Shown here piece by piece: positions 12,504-22,930 of a stretch of 64,000 bases of DNA (position 1 is its first letter; each line of letters starts with the position of its first letter). The stretch is from assembly GCA_014843695.1 (NCBI GenBank), contig CM026386.1:89151943-89215942 (forward strand). The letters run 5' to 3'. A program made the translations under genes and the position numbers. Under the pieces are notes generated by a model, which saw only the letters and a list, made by a program, of their open reading frames with translations, searched no databases and had not been told where the DNA came from. Source of the stretch: Archivesica marissinica. Taxonomy: Eukaryota > Mollusca > Bivalvia > Venerida > Vesicomyidae.

Positions 12504-14070
12504 TTAAATCTGTAACAGCTGATCTGCCACTGGAGTTTGTACAGTGTGAAGATGCGGAGCATCCCGCCATGCTGCATGAAAGTGAAATCGAGACAGGTTA
12601 TCGGCCACCGAGTTAAGCTTTCCTGGTACATGTTCACTATAAAATAGTATATTGAACTTCATACATTGAAGCACAAGTCGACGGACTAATCGCATCATTA
12701 TTGGGTCCTTGCTGGTCATTGTATTGAGTATATGTACCGTAGTGAGGTTATCTGAATGGAACATGATTTTATGGTTAGACATTTTGTGCCCCCAAATTTC
12801 TACGGCAAGTACAATTGGAAACAGTTCCATAATGTTGATGTGATATATCAGGAATTGTGGAGGCCATTTTTGTGCTAACCATTGTGTACCGAACACTACG
12901 GAAATCCACAAGTGGAAGCCGCATCTGTGAACAGATTTAGTATATCTGTAGGTACCCATACATCATTAAGGAACATGCATTTGCCATTGAAACAATCTAT
13001 AAAATATACCCACATGCGTAAGTCGGCTCTGGCCTCATTATTTAACCGTATGAAATGGGAAGGATTGCTGGTTCCCATTGTCAGATCATATAGCCGCCGC
13101 AAAAATGTCCGCCCTGGGACAACGCAGGCTGCTGCGAAGGCAAGCAAACCCAATAGGGATTGCAACTGTTTTAGCGTAACCTTTTTGCGACATTGCATGT
13201 CCTTAAGCGCACTTGTGATTTTGCGTCAGGTAAGCGCGATATCATGGCTGCAGAATCAATTTCAATACCATATATCGTAATCAGAGAACTGGGAGCCGTC
13301 GTCTTGTCTTGTTTCAAAGGAATACCAATATCTGAACACATCGAAATGAATCGGTCAAGTGATCGTTGGCAAAGGGAATTATCCGCCGGACCCATAAACA
13401 AAAAGTCGTCAATGATGTGACTCATTATTGCACCATATTTATAGTCCATGACCCATTGTAGCGATGATGAAAATCGTTCACGTGTTTGACATGATATATG
13501 TAACACCATCGCTAAACATGCATCCATATAATAAAGAATCTGGTCTGAAGTAGACCGCCAGGAAAATCCAAGCAAAAGGCGATCGTCAGGATGCATCGGT
13601 AACAATCGAAACGCCTTTTCAATATCAGTTTTGGCCATAAGACAATTTCGACCCAACGCCATAACTTTGCGAATGACTGTGTCAATGGAGTCATATGTAA
13701 CTGTTGTATGTTCCCGGACGATGCACATATTGAGCGAATTATGTTTGGGGTAAGATAAGTCGTGAATTAATCTGAATTTGCCTGGTTCACTTTTAGGTAT
13801 CAAGGCCAATGGTGAACAAATCAAATTGTGTGGCTGCTCCAGGAAAGGACCAATTATCCTGCCACTATCTAGTTCTATTTGTAATTTCTGTGTGACAATG
13901 TCTTTGTTATGTAACGCAGATGGGTGATTACGAATAGTGTTACATGTAACGTCATGCGATATTGGAATTCGGAATCCTACAGTAAAGCCTGTAACCAGGA
14001 AATCTATCTCTGTGGCATTGTAACCTGTCAAGTAAGTTCCCAACACATCACATTTTACTGGAGTGGGCAC
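12504..14070 (-). pseudogene. Reverse transcriptase and RNase H of the Ngaro-like element
   Basis: RT lies in 14070-13171: LIPKSEPGKFRLIHDLSYP is the characteristic DIRS-group block, MAKTDIEKAFRLLPM follows, and the catalytic block is HIIDDFLFMG. The connection and RNase H continue in two further frames, 13198-12896 (VTLKQLQSLLGLLAF) and 12959-12504 (with FHSDNLTTVHILN and ADNLSRF). At least two frameshifts, near 13200 and 12900, separate the parts. In a working element this protein copies the element RNA into DNA and removes the RNA strand. It overlaps the Gag-like ORF start region by about 20 nt at 14048-14070. Confidence 0.85.
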
Positions 14071-14770
14071 GAAATGAATTGTTAGTACCTACTGTACTGG
14101 GCACAGACTGGGCCATGGGAGAGGCCGCAGTAGGAAAGTGAGTTTGTTGTACAAAGCATTTGTACTGTGGGTGTTTTTTACCGCAGTTACGACAAACGTG
14201 CATGTAGCGGCAGTTTGGTACAGTACAACCCTGGGGCTTGTTGTATTGGAAACAACGTTTGTTCGTTGGAGAAGCAACCGCAGTTCTAGCATGTGCAGTT
14301 GTGTTATTACATGTAGTTTTGGCTCTTATCCACATCTCAGAATGCATCTCACCCCAGGGCAGCGTCTGTGCTTGCCTGTGAGCCTGAAATGTACGGTCAC
14401 ACAGGTTAAATGCTGCTCTCCCATATACCCTATCTAAGTCACGTACTCGATTAATGTAAGCCAATAATCCCGATACCTCGCCCGGATATTTCAGGACACG
14501 TATATCTACAAATGTCAAGAATGCAGTGAGCCACTGGTCCATTGACAAGGACTTAGCAGCTGCCTTAGGCTTTGTCATGGAAATTTTGTGTCCATCGGGA
14601 CCACATTTCACGGTCACTTCTTCAGAGTGTTCTTGGTGGGATGGATGAATAGTCGCTAGCTCAATAAATTCATTGTTCCATATGGCTGTTTTAATTTTTT
14701 CTGGCACTAACGCCCGGAGTGGTACACTATATGACTGGATATGTCCGAAACGTACAGTTTCTACTGGCAT
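14048..14770 (-). CDS. Gag-like ORF with CCHC/CCCH-type zinc-binding C-terminus
   Basis: 240 codons, open. The C-terminal third has a cysteine/histidine cluster: CFQYNKPQGCTVPNCRYMHVC is 21 residues, so quoted in parts as CFQYN, GCTVPNC, YMHVCRNCGKKHPQYKC. It combines a CCCH-like and a zinc-knuckle-like pattern, as in the putative Gag of DIRS/Ngaro elements. The middle (LTAFLTFVDIRV, YINRVRDLDRVYG, WIRAKT) resembles the alpha-helical region of those proteins. Its ATG (14770-14768) lies inside the last codons of the preceding ORF in another frame, and its end overlaps the RT ORF by 23 nt. It probably binds element RNA. Confidence 0.7.
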   Translation of the reverse strand: MPVETVRFGHIQSYSVPLRALVPEKIKTAIWNNEFIELATIHPSHQEHSEEVTVKCGPDGHKISMTKPKAAAKSLSMDQWLTAFLTFVDIRVLKYPGEVSGLLAYINRVRDLDRVYGRAAFNLCDRTFQAHRQAQTLPWGEMHSEMWIRAKTTCNNTTAHARTAVASPTNKRCFQYNKPQGCTVPNCRYMHVCRNCGKKHPQYKCFVQQTHFPTAASPMAQSVPSTVGTNNSFRAHSSKM

Positions 14771-15111
14771 ACACCATGGTAGTTACCTATTGGTGTGCCC
14801 AACAATACCTGCTGGACAGTGTCAGTTGTGCTGTCGGTGCTGCCTGCTTGTGTAGGTGCCCTCTGATCTGGTGTCTCCCTGGTCATGTCTGGAACTACTG
14901 TCTCTACATGTACACCATGACCAGGTGTTTCCGTGACCCCGACTGGAGTTACTGATGTCCCTACGGGTGGTAGCACCCCACGCTGCTGTAGTACAGCCAA
15001 CACAGACGCCACAATGTTATCATGTCCCGTGTCCTTATCACATGGCGTTGTGACCACTTTTGTCACACTTTTGTCACTTTTCCTTTTCCTCGGCGGCATA
15101 ACTGCAATCAA
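14761..15111 (-). CDS. First small ORF of the Ngaro-like element
   Basis: 116 codons. After MIAVMPPRKRKSDKSV, a basic nuclear-localisation-like start, the protein is rich in Thr, Pro, Val and Asp and of low complexity, without a domain I know. It lies just downstream (in - strand sense) of the 25-bp array and overlaps the Gag-like ORF by 10 nt in a different frame (ATG of the latter lies upstream of this TAG). It may be the N-terminal part of Gag split by a frameshift, or a separate ORF read by frameshift or reinitiation. Confidence 0.5.
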   Translation of the reverse strand: MIAVMPPRKRKSDKSVTKVVTTPCDKDTGHDNIVASVLAVLQQRGVLPPVGTSVTPVGVTETPGHGVHVETVVPDMTRETPDQRAPTQAGSTDSTTDTVQQVLLGTPIGNYHGVCQ

Positions 15112-15119
15112 TAATACAA

Positions 15120-16300
15120 TTATATATGTGGACTACCACGCCCAAATAACATGTGGACTACCACGCCCAAATAACATGTGGACTACCTCGCCCAAATAAC
15201 ATGTGGACTACCTCGCCCAAATAACATGTGGACTACCTCGCCCAAATAACATGTGGACTACCTCGTCCAAATAACATGTGGACTACCTCGCCCAAATAAC
15301 ATTGTACTACCTCGCCCAAATAACTGTGGACTACCTCGCCCAAATACATGTGGACTACCTCGCCCAATAACATGTGGACTACCTCGCCCAAATAACATGT
15401 GGACTACCTCGCCCAAATTACAATTGTGGACTACCACGCCCAAATAACTTGACTACCTCTCCAAAATACATTTTGGTACCTCGTCGAATAAAATGTGATA
15501 CCTCGCCCAAATTACATGTAGACTCCTCTCCAATACAATGTGGACTACCAGCCCAAATAACATGTGACTACCACGCCCAAATAACATGTGGACTACCACG
15601 CCATAAATTGGACTACCGCCCAAATAACATGTGGACACCTCGCCCAAATATGTGGACTACCTCGCCCAAATAACATGTGGACTACCTCGCCCAAATAACA
15701 TGTGGACTACCTCGCCCAAATAACATGTGGACTACCTCGCCCAAATAACATGTGGACTACCTCGCCCAAATAACATGTGGACTACCTCGCCCAAATAACA
15801 TGTGGACTACCTCGCCCAAATAACATGTGGACTACCTCGCCCAAATAACATGTGGACTACCTCGCCCAAATACATGTGGACTACCTCGCCCAAATAACAT
15901 GTGGACTACCTCGCCCAAATAACATGTGGACTACCTCGCCCAAATAACATGTGGACTACCTCGCCCAATAACATGTGGACTACCTCGCCCAATAACAGTT
16001 GATTGGCTACCTCGCCAAATAAATTGGACTACACGCAATGATGTAGACTACTCGCCCAATACAATTGTGGCTACCACGCCCAAATAACTGTGGACTACCA
16101 CGCCATAACATGTGACTACTCGCCAAATAACATGTGGACTACCTCGCCCAAATACAATTGTGGACTACCTCGCCCAAATACAATTGTGGACTACCACGCC
16201 CAAATAACATGTGACTACCTCGCCCAAATAACATGTGGACTACCTCGCCCAAATAACATGTGGACTACCTCGCCCAAATAAACATGTGGCTATAAACATG
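15120..16300. repeat. 25-bp minisatellite inside the Ngaro-like element
   Basis: About 46 tandem copies of ACATGTGGACTACC followed by TCGCCCAAATA (25 bp in total), with ACCACG variants at the edges. The centre (15660-15960) is nearly perfect. 15300-15660 and 15960-16130 show many 1- to 5-nt deletions. It lies between the SGNH ORF and the Gag-type ORFs. Open frames inside are repeat translations. Confidence 0.95.
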
Positions 16301-16382
16301 TGGATTGCCCATATACACATGTCGCTATAACGCTGTGGAAGGAACTAGTTTACCTGGTTGTATTTAGCTCCTCTAACTGGCA

Positions 16383-16961
16383 TTACCAGCGGCTAGTTCT
16401 GATGATACAATCCCTCACACTACGTAGGTACTTCTCATAGCCCCTAATTGACAGATAAACACCGTCCCTGTGGAATATATTACTGTCTGTGTTCCACATT
16501 CCTCTGTGACGCCAAAAGTAAATTGGCAGCTGGCACTTTGTGGTAATTAATTGTTTCAAGGCAACATTGCATTCTACCACGTTATCATTATATTTTGAAA
16601 ACGGTGGCCGGGCACGCTTGATAATCTGCAGCACTATCACCTTCCTAACCTGTAGTCCCTTCACTAGATAGCTGGCAAAGGACACCAAATCAGTCACAAA
16701 TCGGTTGATATCATACTCCGGGTCACACAAGTCATTTGACCCAATGTCAAGCAGAACCATATCAGCACCATGCAACTTGCTGTCACAACTATGCAGTCGC
16801 CGCCGCTGGCTCATACATAAGACACCCAATCCATATAACTGAATGCCAAACGTATTAGAACACAATCCAAGATTCTTAATATCTCCTGTTCTACATGTAT
16901 CCGTATATTGTTCTAAGCGCCGAACGAAGCTGTGTCCGAATACAATAACCTTTTCCGGCAT
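16383..16961 (-). CDS. SGNH/GDSL-like hydrolase ORF of a Ngaro-like element
   Basis: 192 codons, intact. Block I is seen as VIVFGHSFVRRL near residues 5-16 (GHS with the nucleophile Ser), block III as LLDIGSNDL (GxND), and block V as HRDGVYLSIRGY. In block V the family usually has DGVHL; here the catalytic-triad His position is Tyr (TAT), which one C-to-T change from CAT would explain. Such ORFs are known in some Ngaro retrotransposons, but normally downstream of the recombinase. Here it lies upstream of Gag beyond a tandem array, which could mean an unusual order, a neighbouring second copy, or permutation. The biological substrate is unknown, and activity is doubtful without the His. Confidence 0.7.
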   Translation of the reverse strand: MPEKVIVFGHSFVRRLEQYTDTCRTGDIKNLGLCSNTFGIQLYGLGVLCMSQRRRLHSCDSKLHGADMVLLDIGSNDLCDPEYDINRFVTDLVSFASYLVKGLQVRKVIVLQIIKRARPPFSKYNDNVVECNVALKQLITTKCQLPIYFWRHRGMWNTDSNIFHRDGVYLSIRGYEKYLRSVRDCIIRTSRW

Positions 16962-17398
16962 AACGCAACTGTTATTTTGTGTACAGTAAAATAATATTAT
17001 CTGCTGCTGAACAATACAATTAGATTATCTACCACTGCAACACATTAAACTTTTCTCAGGGAAGTGTTGTTCTGCAGCCTACGATATCATTATCATACAT
17101 ATGCAGTCCAGCAGAATTTGTGCAAATTGCTTCAGCTAATAAGTCAATAAAGACGCAATGCCTCGCAACAACAAACAATGCATATCAAAGAATAAGTAAA
17201 ATGCAACAATATGCAATATGTTTACTTATCTGCCAAGCTGATTTAATCTTGCAAACTCCTTTTTTGTTTCAGCGATATACTTTGTTGTCATCTTTCAAAA
17301 TATGGCTGCGCTGATAAGTGAGCCTTTATCTGGGCCGTGGGAAAGTCTCAACCTGCTTATAATTAGTTAAGTTACCACGGGGCCAGTTCAAAACTATT
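16962..17398. other. Noncoding flank of the SGNH ORF
   Basis: No gene or clear repeat seen. Would be the promoter side of the - strand SGNH ORF. Confidence 0.35.
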
Positions 17399-17728
17399 TT
17401 GCTGCGCGGAAATGTCATTGCTGTAGCAGTTTTACAAATTAATAACAACAAACAGCTTGATTTGCTGTACAAACGGACACAATTGTCAACTAACCCGATA
17501 GTTAACGAGTACTACAACCTTGTTAGAAATGCAGCAACCTATGTCCAATCCATACGCATTATTCCATTTACAGCATTCAGTAGAATGGTACTCATAAATC
17601 AATTGCCTATTTACACAGCCGATAACGTAAATCTACATCGGTCAGTTTATCCTGCAAACCGCGTGTACAGTGCACTCAGTGTCATAAGTGGGATACATTA
17701 CAAGCCTGAAAAGTGGCTGTCAAAATAG
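17399..17728 (+). CDS. Unassigned 109-codon ORF
   Basis: The frame is open with balanced composition (for example YKRTQLSTNPIVNEYYNLVR and VQSIRIIPFTAFSRM), and ends WLSK. I recognise no domain, signal peptide or membrane segment. There is no obvious splice context. It may be a fragment of a mobile element flanking the Ngaro-like copy, or chance. Confidence 0.25.
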   Translation: MLRGNVIAVAVLQINNNKQLDLLYKRTQLSTNPIVNEYYNLVRNAATYVQSIRIIPFTAFSRMVLINQLPIYTADNVNLHRSVYPANRVYSALSVISGIHYKPEKWLSK

Positions 17729-18580
17729 TTCACCTAAATAAGAGCACGATTTACTATTATTTAATAAGCTGCTAGTTTTGTTTACTTATAGCTTTTACAT
17801 AAAATGATACGTCTATTATATTAATATACAAATAAAGTATATATATATATAAAGTAATCTCATAGTTACTTTGATCGTCAGCATATAGAAAATGGACTTC
17901 TGATGTATGGGTGTTATGCATACCTTTATATAGAATTACTATGTGGTATGTCTAAAATGTCACCTTGCCACAGAAATCACTGTTGATACTGTCAGCTATA
18001 AATAAAAACAATTTGTTTCATACAATAACATGTTAAATACATTTGTATATATGCTACTAATATAACATAGTTCACATTCCGGAATTCATGTACGTTTTGT
18101 TTCTTCTAATAACTATTTTGGTGAGTATTGGTGATTGTTTATATTGCTATAACCCATAATCTATATGTATCAAACTTTCAGAAACCAATAACAAAAGTGT
18201 TTTCAACATACAATAAGTATCACAGACTTCTGTAATAATTGGCCACTTTTCTGTTTACCGTGTGTCCGCAACTGAACACTGTTGACATGCCTGTTCTAGG
18301 TGCAGTGTAGTAACGTTTCAGTTGTAATAACATTACCGAATATCAATCAAATTAAACAATTGACAATACCGTCAACGTAACTCGATAGCAGGAAGTAGGG
18401 TATTTCAATGTTCAGGTGTAACCAATGGACATGTTAAATAAACAAACATAACATATCACTACTCGAAATCATATTAATGAACTAGAAATAAAATCTAGGA
18501 ATATTGTCAGAGTCAGAATTATGTATATAGCTACCAATTGTGTAATCTATGTCCAGTAATATGTAACATATACTAATGGT
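17729..18580. other. AT-rich noncoding stretch
   Basis: Includes a short TA-rich run at 17835-17853. No coding or RNA feature was recognised. Confidence 0.4.
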
Positions 18581-18599
18581 TTATTTCAGAAAACTCAAC

Positions 18600-19850
18600 G
18601 ACAAAAACAGACGAAACCAGCAGGTAATTTTAATTGATCTTCAGGAAGCCAAACCTCGGTCTTTGTTCGGAAAGCAACGATGACTTCACGGACTTTAAGT
18701 GTGATTAAAACATAAGATTCTACCAGATATAATGTCTTCCAAACCACACTGGGGTGACAGGGTGAATGTGATTCGCGAATGTCCATTCCTGAATCTCAGC
18801 AAATCCGGTACCTATATCTTCCGGTATATCGCCATTAATAGACACGAGCCATACGATGTCAAGTATGTCCGAAACTGTTGAAATACGGAATTGTTTCACC
18901 GTAACATTGAACGCTAGCGTGCTAACAATAGTTCATATCAATGCCGGTACATTTGACGAACTTTATTTCCATTAATACTCACCCTCTGGTATACTGGTTT
19001 AGCAACTATGTTCTTTTGTGTTCTGTTTCAATTTGTAGCATATATTTCAGCCCGTATACTGGCAGTTGTTCACTTATGGATGCTATAATCGGCATATTGG
19101 GGATATCTATTTGCGAAATGCCCGGAACGAACTGCCATTATCGCTTTCACGATACCGGCGTTTTAAGCTTTGTTCTACCAGGCGTGCCATATTCCGCGGC
19201 ATATTTACGCAAAGTGTTCACTGTCGAAGGATATGAATTTGCCGAAACAAACATTTTGATTTATACACTAGTTTTGAATTTCTCTAATTGGAATCAAATT
19301 CATTCAAATTAACTCCAAAGTTCTTTCATTACTTTTTTATGATTTGTTCATAACCTTTTGCAGCTAATTGCATCTTCTGTCAGACGTAACGCATTGCGCA
19401 CCGTATTCATAGATTAGGTTCGGATTTACGACATACTCTACATGAAACCGAGGGAATACCTAAATTATGTATTCTAGCTCCGTGAACACCGCAATATTCG
19501 GTCCTACTTTCAACCATGGGTATTTATTACAGTACCTCATTTTTATGATATATAATAATATTAGCATTTACATAATTGGCTAGGATTATTTCGGTAAATT
19601 TTAGCTCCTAGATTCTTACATCCCCGTTTATAGATAGCTTTCATCAACCTTCGAATATAACTTACATATGTTCCGGACGTGTGCTTCAGTTTTGCATACC
19701 CGTTGGGCCTGCTGGATTGTTGGGACGGTGGCCGATCTCCGGGGAGCCTCCATGGCGTGGAGTGTTTGGGGTAGGAGGATAATTGAGCGAAATAGCTGTG
19801 GGAGCCTTCCCAAGCTCGAACATATTCGGATTCTCCAATAATAAGTCAGT
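18600..19850 (-). pseudogene. Patchy coding-like stretches, family unknown
   Basis: On the - strand, 18890-18650 reads (with stops near 18715 and 18703) as an ordinary-looking protein piece including LDIVWLVSINGDIPEDIG and WTFANHIHPVTPVWFG. 19835-19686 reads as a proline-rich segment including LNYPPTPNTPRHGGSPEIG, ending at TGA. A + strand frame of 123 codons (18941-19312) overlaps the middle, with an acceptor-like TATATTTCAG at 19050. None gives a domain I can name. The pieces could be a decayed gene or element, or chance. Confidence 0.2.
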
Positions 19851-20400
19851 GATGCATTCGTCCTCCCTGCTGCTCCTATTAATGCCGGATTAGTGAATAA
19901 TGTGATCAGTGTATTTGTTGTATACTGTGTATTATCACAGATAGTGGAAGCGTTGACAAATAGTCCTGAATATCCTCATACATATACCACTCTAGTATGG
20001 CTTCCATCTTCAACTGTAGTACAAAATGGATAAATGCGATTCTCTACAGCCATATATTCATATCGCCCAGTTTCACTGTGTAGAGGCATAACACAACAAG
20101 GAAACTTACTAAATGCTGAACGATGGCTAAATAGCATAATCATCTTACAATACTTTCAACATTGAAATCTAGTTTGAAAAGCTGGTTGGTTCGTTTGTTA
20201 CGACAGTTTTCAGTCAGGCTATCTAGTATATGTACTGACTCAAGCCAATCAATATTGAATAAATCCATACGGTACCAGAAAGCTGGTTGTCATGCCATTG
20301 CACCTATTACTTCCGAGTTTGGAGTATAATGTCCAGACCCAAGACAAAATCTCATTGGACGGTTGTGGATAGCATTAATGCATGCATATGATGGCATTCC
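19851..20400. other. Noncoding stretch
   Basis: No feature recognised apart from general AT richness. Confidence 0.35.
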
Positions 20401-20674
20401 CTATACATATGCTCCACCAATTAACTAACATCTAGCATGGTGACGGCCTAGGGCACGGTTTGCACTTCTGGCTACATGTTTAACAGTAACATTGGAGTGT
20501 AGATGGACATTTAATAGATATGCATTGTAAGTATAAGCATTTACATAATCAATAATATTTATTTTCACAACACTAAAATATGAATCTAGATCTTGTCACA
20601 GATTTAGAACAAACATGTCTTGCATAACTTTACTTTTGTATTGATATGCATATCATTAACAGAACACAAGTCGC

Positions 20675-21275
20675 TCAGAGAATATAGCAATATCTGCAAA
20701 TGTTGTTCAGTTTAGCTAATAAGACGGTGTCATCAGCATATAAAAGAATAGATATACGCCCATTGTCCAACATTACACCTATATCTAGGGACATTAGATA
20801 CACTGTCAAGTCATTGATATAGAAATTATATAGCATAGGAGACACATTACAACCATGTCTCCCACACTTAGCAACCCACACTTAACATCGAATCATTCAG
20901 TATTGAATGAGTTAATCCTTACGCATGATAACACGGATGAGTACAACGATTTAATAGCAAGACATATTTTGTCTGAACATATTGGATCAATATTCCAAAT
21001 GTATCTCTATTAATAAAATCGTATGCATTGCTGAAATGAATAAAAGCGGTAAAGGTAGGGTTCTTACATTTCTTCCTGGGTTTAATAATACTTTGTCTAA
21101 TGTTCTTCCTGTCTTTCTAATACCGTGCTGCTTATCTGCAATGGTATTGTCCTCAGCCCATGTACTAAGGCGGCTATTATGACCTAAACTACACCTACAA
21201 TCATGTTGCAATACCTCACTGTGAATGCCATCATGCCACATGACTTTCCCTTCTTCCAAGCATCTTCTGCTCATT
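20675..21275 (-). pseudogene. Decayed LINE reverse transcriptase fragment
   Basis: Two - strand pieces in order: 21274-20987 (RLSTWAEDNTIADKQHGIRK, typical of the LINE RT segment before block 3) and 20881-20675 (SPMLYNFYINDL then ISILLYADDTVLLA, the catalytic YADD block). The intervening sequence and the remainder are broken by stops. It is an old 5'- and 3'-truncated non-LTR retrotransposon remnant. The clade cannot be told by eye. Confidence 0.75.
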
Positions 21276-21343
21276 TAGCTTCATAGATAGATATATGTTT
21301 GCTAAAAAGCGAATTACAATAACTACTATAACAATCAACATCA

Positions 21344-21474
<131 letters not shown>

Positions 21475-22198
21475 GGAGGTAGAACCATTTGCTAAATTAC
21501 TTCCAACGGAATTTGCTCACTTTCACGTGCATGCACGTGCCGTTAATTAATTAGTTCCATTGGAATTTGCTTACTTTTACAGAAACCAATTCATATTTCC
21601 CCAAAATAATTCCTATACGACTAAGTGTCAATACTTTTAATTTAAACTTTATTTATTTTACAACGATCGCGAAACAAGTTTTAGCAACTTATATTAATCC
21701 CTCTCGTTGGCGCGGATGAAAGTGAAAATGGTCATTCGTGTCATTGTTTCAATGCTGTTACTATAAATAGTATCGCAGGTAGGAAAATAACGACATAAAA
21801 CGTTAGATTCATTCAAATTCTACACAACGTTCAAATATCTCAATAATGCGTCATAGGAATAACTAGTCCAAACTCATCAAAGATCAATCACAGAACACTA
21901 CACACTTACTAAATCAATCTCCGTAAAACACGTTCTATATCACAATCGGAAACATACCAGGTAGTATGGGTATCACAATGCCTAAATATACTACATAATA
22001 GTCCAAGTAAGTTGCCGTGTGATCAATCTGCTGGAGAATGTCCTTGTGGGAAACATATTGTACGGACGTAGACTAAAGTAGGGATTGGTGGAGAGCACCA
22101 ATACTGAAATAGAACACGGACTGAACGTGTGGACAATACAATTGGACGTGCAGTTGTTCTACATAACGCCTCTAAGTTTCTTCAATTTATTCGTATAT
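21475..22198. other. Noncoding stretch between two simple repeats
   Basis: No coding region, RNA gene or mobile element recognised. Confidence 0.4.
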
Positions 22199-22930
22199 CA
22201 CTTGTTACCATAGTTGTAACCATCGTTGTAACCATAGTTGTAACCATCGTTGTAACCATAGGTGTAACCATAGTTGTAACCATAATTGCAACCATAGTTG
22301 TAACCATAGTTGTTACCATAGTTGTTACCATAGTTGTTACCATAGTTGTTACCATAGTTGTAACCATAGTTGTTACCATAGTTGTAACCATAGTTGTAAC
22401 CATAGTTGTAACCATAGTTGTAACCATAATTGCAACCATAGTTGTAACCATAGTTGTTACCATAGTTGTTACCATAGTTGTTACCATAGTTGTTACCATA
22501 GTTGTAACCATAGTTGTTACCATAGTTGTAACCATAGTTGTAACCATAGTTGTAACCATAGTTGTAACCATAATTGCAACCATAGTTGTAACCATAGTTG
22601 TTACCATAGTTGTTACCATAGTTGTTACCATAGTTGTTACCATAGTTGTAACCATAGTTGTTGTTGTTGTTGTTGTTTACCATAGTTGTTACCATAGTTG
22701 TAACCATAGTTGTAACCATAGTTGTAACCATAGTTGTGACCATAGTTGTAACCATAGTTTTAACCATAGTTGTTACCATAGTTGTAACCATAGTTGTAAC
22801 CATAGTTGTAACCATAGTTGTGACCATAGTTGTAACCATAGTTTTAACCATAGTTGTTACCATAGTTGTAACCATAGTTGTAACCATAGTTGTAACCATA
22901 GTTGTAACCATAGTTGTAACCATAGTGTAA
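22199..22930. repeat. 12-bp minisatellite with 144-bp and 84-bp super-periods
   Basis: Units of ACCATAGTTGTA with variants (GTTGTT, ATTGCA, GTTGTG, GTTTTA). The ATTGCA variant recurs at 22284, 22428 and 22572, so 12 units (144 bp) are repeated as a block about three times. A (GTT)n run at 22657-22677 separates this from a second part where GTTGTGACC...GTTTTAACC variants recur 84 bp apart (7 units). Because 12 is a multiple of 3 all frames stay open, so the long open frames are not evidence of a gene. Confidence 0.95.

Larger units (their letters stand above)
11610..16961 (-). mobile_element. Ngaro/DIRS-like tyrosine-recombinase retrotransposon (degraded)
   Basis: Reading leftward on the - strand the order is: SGNH-hydrolase ORF (16961-16383), 25-bp tandem array (about 16290-15120), Gag-type ORFs (15111-14048), reverse transcriptase and RNase H (14070-12504), and tyrosine recombinase (about 12480-11610). 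RT plus RNase H followed by a tyrosine recombinase instead of an integrase defines the DIRS order. SGNH-type ORFs are known from some Ngaro elements, which favours that lineage. Several frameshifts and stops interrupt RT/RNase H and recombinase, so this copy is not autonomous. Terminal split repeats were not identified, so the outer limits are only those of the coding parts. Confidence 0.75.

Noticed and set aside
12882..13420. + strand open frames of 132 and 75 codons
   Set aside because: They are antisense shadows of the RT/RNase H region on the - strand.
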